A DNA stretch of 64,000 nt from Artocarpus heterophyllus (GCA_025403435.1 CM046331.1:29111893-29175892), one strand, 5' to 3'. Positions 21,965 through 33,771 are shown, counted from the first letter of the stretch. Made by a program: numbers and translations. Notes: a model not told the origin generated them from the letters alone.

Positions 21965-23883
21965 TGTTGGAAAACAATATGCAACGAAAATTTAAAAATT
22001 TTTAATCAGAGTATTTTTCAAAACACAAGTTTGACATGCTATACGCATAAATTAACTAAATCTTACTAAACTTTATATGCTAAAGAATTTCTGCAATCTG
22101 TGAAAAGAAAGGCATTCCAAAAAAGCCTCAACCAACTGGTCTTCTATTTTATTCTCTATCCACAATCGGAGTGTGTGTGGGCACACGTCGTACAACTCTT
22201 CCCTGGTGACTTTCCTTCCAATGAAAACCTAGAACTAGCGTTCGTGATTTATGAAGAATAGCTCTCAGGGGAGTTTTAGAGACTCACAGACTAGAGTGCT
22301 TACTCTTGATTTTTTAACTAATCTAAATAACTCAAAAAACTTACTTCCTATTTATAGAGGTCATCCCTAGGTTGGTTATTATCAGATAAGGCCTTAAAAA
22401 TTCGAATCTAAATCAATATATAATAAAATCGCGTAAAAACACATGATTAAATTATCGTTTTGTCAGCAGGCCGAACTGGCAGATTGTCCTGCCGAATTTA
22501 GTCCATCGGCATGCCGAACTTAAAGATCAACTTGCCGAACTTACGATAAATGATCCCTGTAAATCTTTTATTTTCTACCTGAGATTCTTTGGATAGAGCC
22601 TCAATTTTAAGTTAAATAATCCAATAGAGAAGTTATTTTATTAAAACAGTAATATCTAGATAATCTCTAGAAAAATACATATTCTTGATAATTCAACAAG
22701 TTTATCTTAAATTAATTTACACATAATTAATTCAACCGATAAATAGACATGAATTATCTGATCCTATCAAATTTCAGTCAATCTAATAATTTAATATAAG
22801 TCACCAATTTATTGAAAAAGCATGTCGTATTGTTACAAGATTTATTATGAGCTAGCAAAGGGGACCTGATGGACCTACATAGTTCAAGCTTCTAATAATT
22901 TTAAAACCCAATATCCTAGATATATGTTTCATAATTATCAACTTTAATGCTACTTTACTAAAAGCTTCGAGCTATACTCTCGAACTATATAAAATTATAA
23001 AGCCCAAACAGCTAAGTATCCATGACATATCATAATGTATCTTATTCCTATAGGATATCCATAATCAGCTTAAGGATAAATTCTGTCTTACCTTATCGAT
23101 TGTTTTTCTCTTGCGTTCCATTATCTCACTATCAAAAAAATTACCATCCAAAGACAGTGTACCATTCGGTTACACCTATGTATCTAAATGGTTGAGGGCT
23201 CCAGTCTTCCAATTACATGATAACACATCATCGACTTCTAAAAAGGAGCTACAGATTCTATATCTATGAATAATAGGTCTACATTATCAAAAGTCATGTC
23301 TCTAGCGTATTGGCATGCATGCCAACATAAATTGTAGTTGTTACCTTTTGGTATATTAAAAGACATAAGTCAAGACAACGGGCCCACTATTCATCTTAGG
23401 ATTAAGATACAATACATATAATTATTTAAAGTGAATTGATTTGCCAAGACAGAATTATTAATTCAAATCAGTTACACTTATGTCCCAATCCAATACGTCG
23501 TCACTTATGACAATGCATCAATGTTTCTATTCTTGGAGTCGACCTTCAACGGCCAAGAGAAACCATCGCCTGTTAGGGATATAGACAATATAACAATCTT
23601 TGCATGAATAAAGCGCTCCACTTTCTTTCTTTGATTACGGATCTTATGATTTAGACTGTCACCTTTAGAATCATGTCTTCTGCAAAATCTATCCATCACA
23701 TGCCTGATTCTAAAGTTTTAGACTAACAATTTCAGACTTTTGTTTGCTTATCATACATCTAACAAGTATGAACATAAAGAGGACAATAATTTTGGTATAT
23801 AAATAATAAATAAATTATTTATTGATAAAAATGTCTCTAAAAACATATTATATTTTTACTCCATAGGGCATACATGTCGAACA
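21965..23883 (-). repeat. Copia-A right (5') LTR, 1919 bp
   Basis: On the plus strand it runs from TGTTGGAAAAC (21965) to CATGTCGAACA (23883), so on the minus strand it starts TGTTCGACATGTATGCCC. It aligns with the rejoined left LTR with many substitutions, implying an old insertion. Array at 22463-22541. The first 670 bp (minus direction) also match the Copia-B LTR. Confidence 0.92.
22463..22541. repeat. Dyad-motif array in Copia-A right LTR
   Basis: Four spaced copies: 'gcaggccgaac', 'gtcctgccgaattt', 'cggcatgccgaactt', 'acttgccgaactt'. Each carries GCCGAA. Confidence 0.8.
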
Positions 23884-24463
23884 TCTTAATATGCACATTT
23901 TGATATAATGTTAATTATTCCAAGAAATTGAACCTAGTGTCTTTCTTTTAACCTACTATACCTTTACCCATGGGACGAGCACCACGTGGCAGTTATCTCT
24001 AATTTTAGCTTTTTCTAAAAACCTATTTGATAAGTCGGTCTGGACCTACAGTTTGGACCACTTTCTCGGTTATGAACAATGTAAAGCTCTCACATACTAC
24101 AGTAACAATAAAAAAATAGTGTAAAGCTCTTATATGCTACAGTAAAAACAGTTATTACTAACAGTTCTAACCACCCTACCAATTTCGAATAGTTGGAATT
24201 TTACTTCTTCTTTTTTTTTACATATTTCAATTTAGAGAATCTCTTAATTTTAAGATTTTAGATAGTTTTGAATAACCTACTAGAATATGTGATTGTAACT
24301 TGTATTTATAAAGATATCATTTATAGCATTGCTTACAAGTGAATTCTTTGTGGATGGAAGAATATTGGTTAATTGGTGAAATTATAGTTTCTCTTTTTTC
24401 TTCACATTTTCTTCTTTAATTCTTAATACTATTTTCTTTTTCCTATTTTTACCATCTCACGCT

Positions 24464-24482
24464 GGTGTGTGTGTGTGTGTGT
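24464..24482. repeat. (TG)n then poly-T simple repeat
   Basis: Nine or so TG units run into a poly-T tract to about 24496. Confidence 0.9.
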
Positions 24483-25024
24483 TTTTTTTTTTTTTATCGT
24501 TCTTCTTTTGGCTGATTTTCAGTTATGTTGTCCTCTATTGTTTTATTATTTTACAAATGTTGTGGTTTTTTGTGGGTCCTTTGTGAATCGTGATTTTTAA
24601 CCCATCTTATAAGGTATGTCCCTTGCAATCTTAAATAATAATCTATAGAGAAAATACTTGCTCAGTGAATTTGGCCCTTGCAATGTGAGAATGTAGAGAA
24701 TAGGCATCATGATGAAACTATTCTTATACTAGGGAACCATTTAGGATGAATCAACACTGTACTTCCATCGCAACAACTACTAGCCTTAAACCATGTTTGA
24801 TTAAGAACACAATACTGAAAGGGCATCGACACATAAACGACAATATGCTCCACGAATATAAAAGAGTTCCTATAAACGACATCAACGAATAAAAAAACAA
24901 TCGTTAATCGTTAATCTTTAATCTTTAGAACATATATATAAGAGTAAATAGGTCTCGAAAAGCTGTTACTGGATAAAACAAACATTGAAATGTTTTTTCT
25001 TAATTTAGCCAAGTGTCAGCGTGT

Positions 25025-25340
25025 GATTCGCTAAAGTAATTTTTTTCAGATGGTGGGGCCCACGGAGCTAGTAAACTAGCTGGAGGAATGCCTATTTGCA
25101 CGCACGCGCACCATTGGTTGAAGCAGCACCGTGTGGGACGAGAGGGGTGGGGCCCAGGGTGACAGCGTGCGCAGTGTGCTTGCCTTTTCTTCTTCTTTTT
25201 TTTTTTTAACCTTCGGCGTTCCAAATGTGTAAATCCCATTGTGTCTTCCTCTTTATCCCCATTTCTTCTCCTCTCTTCAGTTTTTGCTTTTTCCTCATTC
25301 CCCAATTCTTCTTCTCGCCTACCTTCTCAATCCATCCTTC
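25025..25340 (+). promoter_or_regulatory. Promoter / 5' UTR-like patch without a following gene
   Basis: A GC-rich island in AT-rich DNA. It carries two GGGCCCA-type boxes (25056-25063 and about 25149-25157), which resemble plant site II/TCP elements. A 16-bp perfect palindrome AGCTAGTAAACTAGCT lies at 25066-25081. CT-rich sequence typical of plant 5' UTRs follows (25190-25340). No convincing coding exon follows before Copia-B at 26266. It may be the stranded 5' end of a gene broken by the insertion; this is inference. Confidence 0.35.
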
Positions 25341-26265
25341 ATCTTTTAATTTTCGCCATTATTTGTCCGCAATTTTCTGTTCTACTCATCTATGTTTGTT
25401 TATGTTGGGTTTGGTACCCTATAAACTATACATTATACATATTATTAATAAATAAATAAAGTGATATTTTTAATTATTATGGTTGCTTATATGTATTATG
25501 AATACTTTTATAAACATCAAGAAAATTCCATTATTATTTATGTGACTATAAATTTAGCATATAAGTGTTATATGTTTGGGGATAAAATTTATAGATAATA
25601 ATCTAAATAGTTCGTAATAATTAATTAAAGTTTGTGATCTTTAATTAAATTTTACAAATACTGTCCAATCTCATTTAAAATAAAATAGTCTTATCCGGGC
25701 TATTAATGTAGAGACATTAGATTGTATGTACTTTATATAATGAGATTATATAAGACTGGACTAGATAAATTATGAATTTCTAATAATCATCCATACAAAT
25801 AAAGTATTCAAATTTATCATTATGATGATCATATATTTGACAGTCTTAATTATGAGTATTTGTTAGACTCCTATTTATGAGATTATGTTTGTTTGACTTG
25901 CATGGTAAAATTTGTCAAAACACAAATCATAACTTAGCAGATTGGAAACATAATGTGATAAATGATTAGGAATAATATTATACAGATATAAAATCCATTC
26001 TTTCCTTATGGAAGTTAGAAAAATAGCTCTTTTGGGTGATAATTTGTGGTTTGAATAGTAGAGCACTCGTTCATAATAAGATTATGAATTAACTGTTTAT
26101 TAGAGAATTATTGGAACTCAAGAATAAAGATGTAATAAGAGAGGTAAACAGAAATTGAACCAAGTTCTTATTATGAACTATTTATGGAGGACTGACTTAT
26201 ATGTAATGATTATATCAATAGACTACTCGCTAATTTTCTTTGAGTAATTTTCACTATAATCTCAA

Positions 26266-26962
26266 TGTTAGACATGTATGCCCCAATGAGTAAAAATGTA
26301 ATAAGTTTTTAGAGACACTTTTATCAATAAAGAATTTATTTATTGTTTATATACCAAATATTGTCCTCTTTACGTTTATATTTGTTGAATGTATGTTAAG
26401 CAAACAATAGTCTGAGACTGTCAGTCTAAACCTTTAAGAATTTGGCATATGATGGACAGATTATGCGGAAGACACGATTCTTAAAGTGACAGTCTAAATC
26501 ATAAGATCCGCAATCGAGAGAATAAAGTTGGGCGCTTTATTCATGTAAAGATTGTTATGTTGTCTATATCACTATTGAGAGATGGTTTGTCTTAACCATC
26601 AGAGGTGGACTCCGTGAATAGAAACATTGGCATGTTGTCATAGGTGATGATGTGTTAGATCGGGACATAAAGTGAATAGATTTGGATTAATAATTCTATC
26701 TCGGCAAATCGATTCACTTTAAACAATCTTTTGTATTGTATCTTAATCCTGAGATGAATAGTGGGACCCGTTGTCTTGACTTGTGTCTTTTGATGTACCA
26801 AAGGGTGACACTCACATCTTAATAGTGGTATGCATGCCGGTACGTTGAAGGCATGACTCTTGATAGCATAGACCTATTATTCATAGATGTGGAATCCATA
26901 GCATAGACCTGTTATTCATATATATGCATATCTTAAGAATCACGAACGTGGTTTGTTTTTTT

Positions 26963-27000
<38 letters not shown>

Positions 27001-27533
27001 CTAGAATAAATGTTTGATTCGTTTCAAAATAAATAAAAAATAAAGGATAAAGAATGTAAAGTATATTCCTTCCCCATATATCTGATATGGTGGTTGTTTC
27101 AAATTAAAAATTACTTGAAAAATAACAAACTGTTCAGATATAAAAAGATAGAGATAAAGTTATTTCTAATCAATCTCTTTTCACATAACTTTTATAGAAT
27201 ACTGAGAGAGAAAAACTAAGAGTTTTTTCTTAAAAAAAAAGTTATGCTATCTCATGTGTTGAGTACATAGTAGATCTAGAAAAAGTATGAAGTTAATTTA
27301 ATCTTGTAGTTTAATGCCCACTCATCTTTTCATTGGTGTAAGGCTTAGCTTGGAAGATCGTGGTGTCAAAAAGAAAAGATAGGATAGGTCTTCAAGAGGT
27401 TGTAAAAAAATTCTCAAAACTTTCTATTATTAATTAAAATTACATAACTATTTCTGATTAACAAAGTTTTTCAGAAAAAATTTATTTGTTAACGATCTGT
27501 TCCTTCTATTGCTTTTCATATTTAATTCCAACA
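26266..27533 (+). repeat. Copia-B 5' LTR (1268 bp)
   Basis: Starts TGTTAGACATGTATGCCC, as the Copia-A LTR does on the minus strand, and ends TTTAATTCCAACA. Similar to Copia-A up to about 26930 ('...gacctgttattcat'), then unrelated to it. Contains an AT run at 26969-26999. Boundaries rest on TG...CA and the adjacent primer site, since no second LTR exists for comparison. Confidence 0.82.
26969..26999. repeat. (AT)n simple repeat
   Basis: About 15 AT units within the Copia-B LTR, at the point where similarity to the Copia-A LTR ends. Confidence 0.9.
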
Positions 27534-27536
27534 AAT

Positions 27537-27549
27537 AGCATCAGAGCGG
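27537..27549 (+). other. Copia-B primer-binding site
   Basis: 'tagcatcagagcg', just after the LTR end, is two changes from TGGTATCAGAGC of the initiator-Met type. Confidence 0.75.
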
Positions 27550-28059
27550 GTTATAGCATGTATAATTTTTATTAACATGATTTTATTTTAATAATATTAT
27601 GTTTTTGATGCATGTTTGTGGACATTTTATATTTTCGTAATTTTTATTCATGTGATAAATTGTTATATTATGAATAGATTTTTGGTCGTTAATTTTATGA
27701 TCCTTTTAGTTTAATATTTTTTTATTCTCATATTGATTAGATCAAATTTTTTGTAAGCCTATAAAAGGGCATAGGTTTTTTTGTAATTTTTTTTATTGTT
27801 ATTATTTTTTTTGTTCCTTCTTTCAATTTACGTGTCTGATAAAAAAATAAATAAATAAATATATATTAAAGGTTCGTGTTAACGTGTTTTTCACGTTAAA
27901 CTCCACTTTACGACATATATATATATATATAATACATATTAAAGACTCAGTTGACTTATATTAAAAAAAGGGTGCAATAATTGACACGTACGTGTCTGAT
28001 TATGTACAACATAAAATGGATAAGCCATTGTATAAGCACCACGAAAAGTGCAATTTCTC

Positions 28060-28490
28060 ACCTTTACCATGCACGTACGAAGCAGAGGCTCCACACTCTC
28101 CAATTCGTCAGCGATAACAGCTCGGCTTTGAGCTCCATCGGATCTCAGCTGCGAGTCGCCGCGAGGCTTGCCAGCGCTCGGCCTCGAGCCTCACGGCTCG
28201 GCCTTGAGTGCGGTGGCCTTTCGCGGAGAGCCAGCGACCGTGAGCATCGACGGTAGCGAGGCTCAACGCGGAAGCATCTCGCTCGGACCACCGCGCTCAA
28301 CGAGGCAGTGGAGAATAACGGCGGACCTGCAGCACAACGGAAGCATTGCTTTGAGCTCCATAGGAAGCTCGGCAGACTTCGGTCACTCTGCCGTGAAGCA
28401 GCGTCGTGACACATCGTTTGTGTGTGTCTCTCTGACGCCGTGAAGCTTCTCGGTCGGCGGCAACCTGAATGGCTACTATATCAAGGCCTC
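28060..28490. other. GC-rich island in Copia-B leader, origin unknown
   Basis: Strongly GC-rich sequence, sharply different from the AT-rich leader on both sides. It has repeated 'gctcggc' phrases and two 'ttgagctccat(c/a)gga' copies (about 28126 and 28350). Overlapping short open frames on both strands resemble no protein I recognise. It may be captured host DNA or a local repeat expansion. Confidence 0.5.
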
Positions 28491-29425
28491 TTCAACTTCG
28501 TTCCATAGAGAAGGAATGGCGGAGGCACAGTTGCTCGAAGAAGAATGCCACACGTGAAGAAAGTTTTGAGGAGGAAGATGAAGTAGACTTGGTCACCACT
28601 TGTGACCAAATGGATTGCTGGGCTTATTTTTAAACTTGGGCCTAGGTTTTTTAGAGGATAACCCGGCAGTCTTTCTTGAAGTAAACCACCTGATGAAGTC
28701 CACATAATTGGAGCTGGGAAATATGTTATTACAAGAAGACCCATGTAATTTTTTTACGCATTTTTTAGGTTGTAATTTTAATTATCTAAAATGACCCAGT
28801 TAAAAATTTATTATTTATTTTCATGCTATAATTTATGTGATATTTGTGATAACATGACATGCATACACTTGCATATTATTTTTTTATAAAGTTATTTATA
28901 AAATTATTTAATATGTATTAGAATTAATTTAACGGGATTAAATTAATTTGGTTGGCTTTGTAGTATTTTTATTTTATTAATCAACCAAATAATGTGATTT
29001 TAGTTTTAATAATTAAAACTTAGTAAAATTCATATTAATTTTAAGTTATCTAATTTTAAATTGTTTAATGATGGGTAGCTTAAATAATTCATAATAAATT
29101 TAGATTTTTTAGAAAATCCGGCAATTTATATAAGTGTAAATAGGATGGGATTCCATTAACACATAATAATACCTACTAATTAAAAATTGTTTTTATCTAC
29201 TGGAGTTATGAAACATAAGATGTTTACAAGATAAAACACATCATTTAAAATAATGAGTGGGAGAGGTTAATATGACAATATAACCTATTGTCTCTACTAT
29301 TAGCACGACACCGTGAGATTTAGGTGGCACCTCACGACACTCTGATTTCGTCCTCCATATGGATGATATCCATTTAAATCAATAACAAGGTTGGCTTCCA
29401 AGAGATAGGATTTTATAATGTATTT

Positions 29426-29457
29426 CAAAATTGACCTGCCATATGGCAGCAATTTTG
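29426..29457. other. Long dyad hairpin in Copia-B leader
   Basis: CAAAATTG (29426-29433) pairs with CAATTTTG (29450-29457). Between them sits the perfect 12-bp palindrome TGCCATATGGCA (29437-29448), offset by only 'acc' and 'g'. In RNA this would form a two-part stem or a self-dimerising loop. Confidence 0.6.
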
Positions 29458-29799
29458 AGTTAAGTTATTAAAATATGAAATAGTAGGTTACACTCATAAG
29501 GATATAATTAATTTGTTAATTATATCTTGACCAAAATAAACGGTTATTAATAAATATAGAAAATATGAGATATTTTGAATATATTTATTAATTAGGAGTG
29601 TCTCAATTCAATTTATAAATAATTTGACCTACCATGCGACGACACTTTATTTATTAAAATTGAATGATAGTGGAATTAGTAAAATATTTTATATGTTTTT
29701 CCATATGCATCATGCATCACGTTTACTATTCCAAAATGTATATTTATGATGTTTATGCAACTGCTAATTTATGTCATTTATTTATTTATTACAGCAACA

Positions 29800-30670
29800 A
29801 TGTCTAATCCAATTGTCGCTATTCTCTCAAATGAAAAATTAACCGGAGAAAATTTTATCAAGTAGAAGAGTAACATGAATATAATACTAATTTGCAAAAA
29901 TTACAGTTTGTCCTAACGGAGGAATGTTCTCCACCACATGCTGCCAATGCCTCTCGTAATGTACGAGGAGTATATGATCGTTGGATCAAGGCAGACAACA
30001 AGGTCTGCTGCTTCCTTTTAGCTGGCATGTGTGACGTGCTTGAATGAAGCACGAAAGCATAGAGACTGCTTATGAGATAATGTAGTCTTTACAAGACATG
30101 TTTGGCAAACCTTCTAAAACGGTATGTCATGAAGCCGTTAAGGTTGTGATAAATGTCAAAATGAAGGCAGGGGTTTCTGTCAGAGAACATATTCTCAGCA
30201 AGGTTAACTATCTCTATGAGACTGAGGTAAACGGGGTGATGATAGATGAAGCCACATAGGTGGGGATGATTTTAGAGACCCTCTCCCCTACGTTCCTTTA
30301 GTTTAAGATCAAGTATTTCATGAACAAAATGAAATATAACATGACTGAGCTGTAAACCTTCAAGTCTATTTCAAAAAAAAAGACTAAAGAAGGTGAGACA
30401 AATATTGTAGAAGCTCAACCCTCCTCTTTTGCTTGAAAGAATAGGAAGAGGAAAAGAACTGAAGAAAATGGTAAGTCTAAACAAGAGCAACAACAATAAT
30501 CAAAGGAGCTTAAAGCAAAAGAAGCCTAATGGAAAATGTTTCCACTGTGGTGTAGATGGGCACTAGAAGAGAAATTGCAAGAAGTATTTTTAGGGGCTCA
30601 AAGAAAAGAAGAACAACAGTAAATCAGATTTACTCGTTTTAGAAGCTTTTTTAGTTGAAGATGATACTTC
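29800..30670 (+). pseudogene. gag: Copia-B gag, broken
   Basis: ATG at 29800 reads MSNPIVAILSNEKLTGENF, then the copia gag core: SNMNIILICKN, a DRWIKADNKVCCFLLAG block and a MFGKPSKTVCHEAVK block. Stops appear where relatives have Trp (tag after NFIK at about 29863). The zinc knuckle CFHCGVDGH, stop, KRNCKKY lies at about 30538-30590: the Cys/His ligands are kept but a TAG interrupts. A lysine-rich linker precedes it. The frame EAFLVEDDTSP runs into the Tekay insertion at 30676. Confidence 0.85.
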
Positions 30671-30675
30671 ACCTT
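30671..30675. other. Target-site duplication of the Tekay element (ACCTT), left copy
   Basis: ACCTT precedes the LTR at 30676 and recurs at 41764-41768 after the 3' LTR. Removing one copy and the element rejoins Copia-B gag to its protease. Confidence 0.94.
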
Positions 30676-30918
30676 TGTAACACATGCCTATTTTATGTAA
30701 CAGATAATGTTATATTAGTGACAACGTTAAGTAATTTTTTTATTGATATATGTTATGACACATGATATTATTGTCACAAACTATTTATTCTAAGTGTTAT
30801 GACAGGTGACGATCACGTGGAATTGATGTGCTCAAGTGTTCATGTTATTTACATTGTATGTTTAATTATGATTCCTTAATGATTTAAATGTATGATGTAT
30901 TCATGTATGTAAGGACAG

Positions 30919-31024
30919 TTCGGTAGGCCGAACCTTCAAGTTCGGCAGGCCGAATTGTCCCTCAAGCATCGGCAGGCCGGACTTAGGAGAATCGGCAGGC
31001 CGAAGTGTGGAATCGGCAGGCCGA
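30919..31024. repeat. Dyad-motif array A, Tekay 5' LTR (five units)
   Basis: TTCGGTAGGCCGAA (30919-30932), TTCGGCAGGCCGAA (30941-30954), then TCGGCAGGCCGGA, TCGGCAGGCCGAA and TCGGCAGGCCGA, spaced about 20-28 bp. The second unit is a perfect 6-2-6 dyad. Confidence 0.9.
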
Positions 31025-31110
31025 TGACAGCTGACGAGCAGTCAACGAAAGTCTCCTAAAATTGTGACGATGATGATTGGTTGTGATTGGATAATGATTG
31101 CTGATGGATT

Positions 31111-31123
31111 GGTATATTTATGG
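31111..31123 (+). promoter_or_regulatory. Candidate TATA box of Tekay 5' LTR
   Basis: 'ggtatatttatgg', about 435 bp into the LTR and about 90 bp after array A, conserved in the 3' LTR. CT-rich leader-like sequence follows. Confidence 0.45.
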
Positions 31124-33307
31124 ATTAATTTCCTCATTTAAGGAAATTAAACCATTGACTTTTGATTGAATGGAATTGTTTTAAATGGTTTCCTATTTTT
31201 AGAAGGCAAAATATGGTAAGAGAGACTAATTGATTTGACTTTCTCTCATTTCTCTCCATTCTCCATCCAAATTAGCCTAAGATTAGTCAAAAAATTCTAA
31301 TATTATAGAAAGGATAACTTCCCTCTTTTATGACATTCTCATCTTTTTACGATAATTTCATTCTCTTTCTCAGAAATATTCTCTTAGACTGTTCCCTTTC
31401 TTCTTCCTTCTCCACGTTCTCTTCTTCTCTTCTCCCTTTATTTTTCGATTGCAAATACTTAAAGAAATATTGAGTTTTCTTTGGGCGAATTCGAAGGAAT
31501 TTGAGAAGAATCGTTTTGAGGTAAGAGTTCGTTCTCGGTTTAATTTTGAAATGAAATCCTTCTTGACATTCGACTGCTATATCTTTCTCTACAAAATTCC
31601 TTTTGCTCTGAATTTTTAATATGTTATTCATGTATGAGTTATGTGATGTTCCTCCAATTGCCTTGTTAATTGGATTTTTCTATGATAAGTTATGAATTTT
31701 CTACCTTCTGCCACTCACAGTAAAATGTTGTTGTTTTATTATGTTGCTAAAAAATGCGGTTTTAGTTCAAGGGGCAACTATGCTTTGATTATAACGAAAT
31801 TTGGCAAATATGTTCATGTATAAGTTATGTTATTGGACTGGAAAGTTTGGTGATGATTTGATGAATATTTTATGTGATATGGAATTTTTATTGAAGAAAA
31901 TTTTTTTTTAGACTATCTTTATCGGTAAATTGTTGAACTCTATTGTGTGATTTTTTGTATGAATAAATGATTTTATTTGATGATAGGAGTTTTTGTAGTA
32001 TTGTATTTGTATGTTAATGAGTTGCTATTAAAATTCTGGAGGCTAAGTAATTTTATTTTAATTATTGGAATATGATGATTTCATATAACTCACTGCCAGA
32101 ATTATTTATGGTTGTTTTGTCTTTGAAATTCAAACACATGTTTTGAATTATATGGAATTTATTTAAAGGTAATTCTTGGATATGTTATAGTTTTACGTGT
32201 CTTTTATATGTGATAATTTTCGTGGATTTTCTACAGTGTTAATAATATGTTAAACGAACCCGTTTATTGTGTTCCTCATTATTTTGTGTTGATCGGCAGA
32301 TTTTTATGTTATGAAATTATGACTTGTGTTAAATGTTAAATGAAATATGATATAATCTATGTTTCAAGAGATGAATGTATGTGAGATGATATATGGCAAT
32401 GGATGTTACGTTGTGGTGATTAATTCATTGAAAATATAAGTTAATTATGATTTTTTTTATAAATGTATGACATGAACACAATATGAAATGAGCACATCGA
32501 AACCGTGGTGTCGTCACCTACAAAATTAAGGTTAAGTAAGCTAGCTAAAATATAAGTACATTCTCACTTGCAACATGATATGTTTTTTAAAGGTTGAAAT
32601 TATGTTTAGGATGATATTTATAATGATTTTATGATGATTTCATTTAAATTTTACTTATGAAAGATTTTTATGTTCATAAAGTTATGCATGTATGATGACG
32701 TATTTCAAAGCATGAAAGTTTAAATATGTATATATATGTATCACCTAAATAAGTGTTGCACACCAATGTTATGATATGTTATGATGTCATGTTTGGTTTA
32801 GGATTAGGTACCCTTTTTCCCCTCATGACGGCTCACCTACGATGATGATTATGGTGCAACACTTGGGCCCTTAAGATAAAATGGAATAAGTTTTAAATTG
32901 GTCAATGTTATGAAAGATATGTTCCTTATGAAATTTGTGCCTAGTGCACTATTATGTTGATGATGATGTTGATGCTCATAAAATGTTTTAAGTTGTAAAA
33001 TTATAATATACTTACTAAGCATTAGCTTATCCAGTTTTATATCATGTTGCAGATAAGGGTAAGAAGGTCGTGGACTAGGTGGAGGATATGGAAAGGCGTG
33101 TGAGCAAATGACGATGATTTGTAATCGGAAGAACGCCAAAGAAGCAAGTTTTATGATTAATCCATGATTTATGATTTGGAACATGTTATTTGATGAGTTT
33201 TTAAAGATTTTATGAACTATGTTTTAATATTTTATCTTATTAAGTATATGGTCTTCCGCTTATTGAATCTTGTTTTTAAATTAAATTTTCTAATTTTTTT
33301 TTTAAAG

Positions 33308-33439
33308 TCGGTCGGCCTGCCGAACAATGATGATCGGCCTACCGAACTTAGCAAAGTTTAAAACCCAGTTTTGCAGAGCTTTGGGCGGCCTACCGGTGGA
33401 TGAACTCCGGCATGCCGATCCAGTTCGGCCTGTCGAACC
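33308..33439. repeat. Dyad-motif array B, Tekay 5' LTR (inverted units)
   Basis: TCGGCCTGCCGAA, TCGGCCTACCGAA, CGGCCTACCGG, CCGGCATGCCGA and TTCGGCCTGTCGAA. The unit centre is CT or AT rather than AG, that is, the array A unit read on the other strand. Confidence 0.88.
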
Positions 33440-33771
33440 GAGAATGAAGATTTTGCTTAAGATGATTTAAAGTTTGTTGATTGTTTTAAAATGTTGCGAT
33501 GTTTCATGATAAAATATGTTTTTATCATTTGGTATATTTTATTTGTAAAAGGATGTTTTTGCTCTATTATATGTTTAATAGTATTATTAATAATATGGAT
33601 TAAGTTATTGAATGTTGTAAAAAAAAAAAAAAAATCATGCATGGATCCTGGGTATGATTTCTTAATTATGTTTTCAATCAAGTTTTGTTCAAATAGTTTA
33701 CCTTAAATAAAAGTATGTTATGTATGAATGTATGTTATCTATGACGTCCGAAAAGATGGCGTTACTGGCTT

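Larger units (their letters stand above)
3648..23883 (-). mobile_element. Copia-A: Ty1/copia LTR retrotransposon, minus strand, interrupted by a Tat element
   Basis: Two LTR copies of about 1.9-2.0 kb enclose a 5.6-kb internal region. Read on the minus strand, that region gives leader, gag, protease, integrase, reverse transcriptase and RNase H. This is the Ty1/copia order, with integrase before RT. The tRNA primer site next to the right LTR fixes the minus orientation. The left (3') LTR is split by the Tat element at 5131-15856. The outer left edge is degraded: I place it at 3648 by aligning to the right LTR, and I see no clean target duplication (right flank TCTTA). Coding parts carry many stops and frameshifts, and key residues in protease and RT are changed, so the copy is dead. 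The polyprotein resembles TNT1-94-like plant copia proteins; I do not assign a named lineage. Confidence 0.88.
23884..26265. other. Intergenic DNA between Copia-A and Copia-B
   Basis: No gene recognised. It holds a TG run (24464-24482), a GC-rich promoter-like patch (about 25025-25200) and a CT-rich run after it. From about 25680 to 26260 there is AT-rich text that may be an older LTR remnant; I could not pair it with another copy. Confidence 0.6.
27550..29799 (+). other. Copia-B untranslated leader
   Basis: About 2.25 kb without a supported gene. It includes a GC-rich island (28060-28490) and a long dyad hairpin (29426-29457). Only the gag start at 29800 is clear. Confidence 0.7.
30676..33766 (+). 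repeat. Tekay 5' LTR (about 3.09 kb)
   Basis: Starts TGTAACAC at 30676. It ends at 33766, where the terminal A of the 3' LTR's GTTACA is T here. Contains dyad-motif arrays at 30919-31024 and 33308-33439, a TATA-like 'ggtatatttatgg' (31111-31123) and CT-rich runs (31235-31265, 31370-31440). It also has a 'gaggtaagag' phrase near 31517 that resembles a splice donor. Confidence 0.93.

Noticed and set aside
25000..25305. Minus-strand open frame with a poly-Lys run
   Set aside because: The Lys run comes from a poly-T tract and the rest is the GC-rich promoter-like patch. No family resemblance.
27981..28443. Open frames on both strands in the GC-rich island
   Set aside because: They arise because GC-rich DNA has few stop codons. 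They overlap each other on opposite strands and match nothing I recognise.
33457..33706. Short hydrophobic open frames at the end of the Tekay LTR, both strands
   Set aside because: AT-rich LTR text. The 3' LTR equivalent is not open in the same way.
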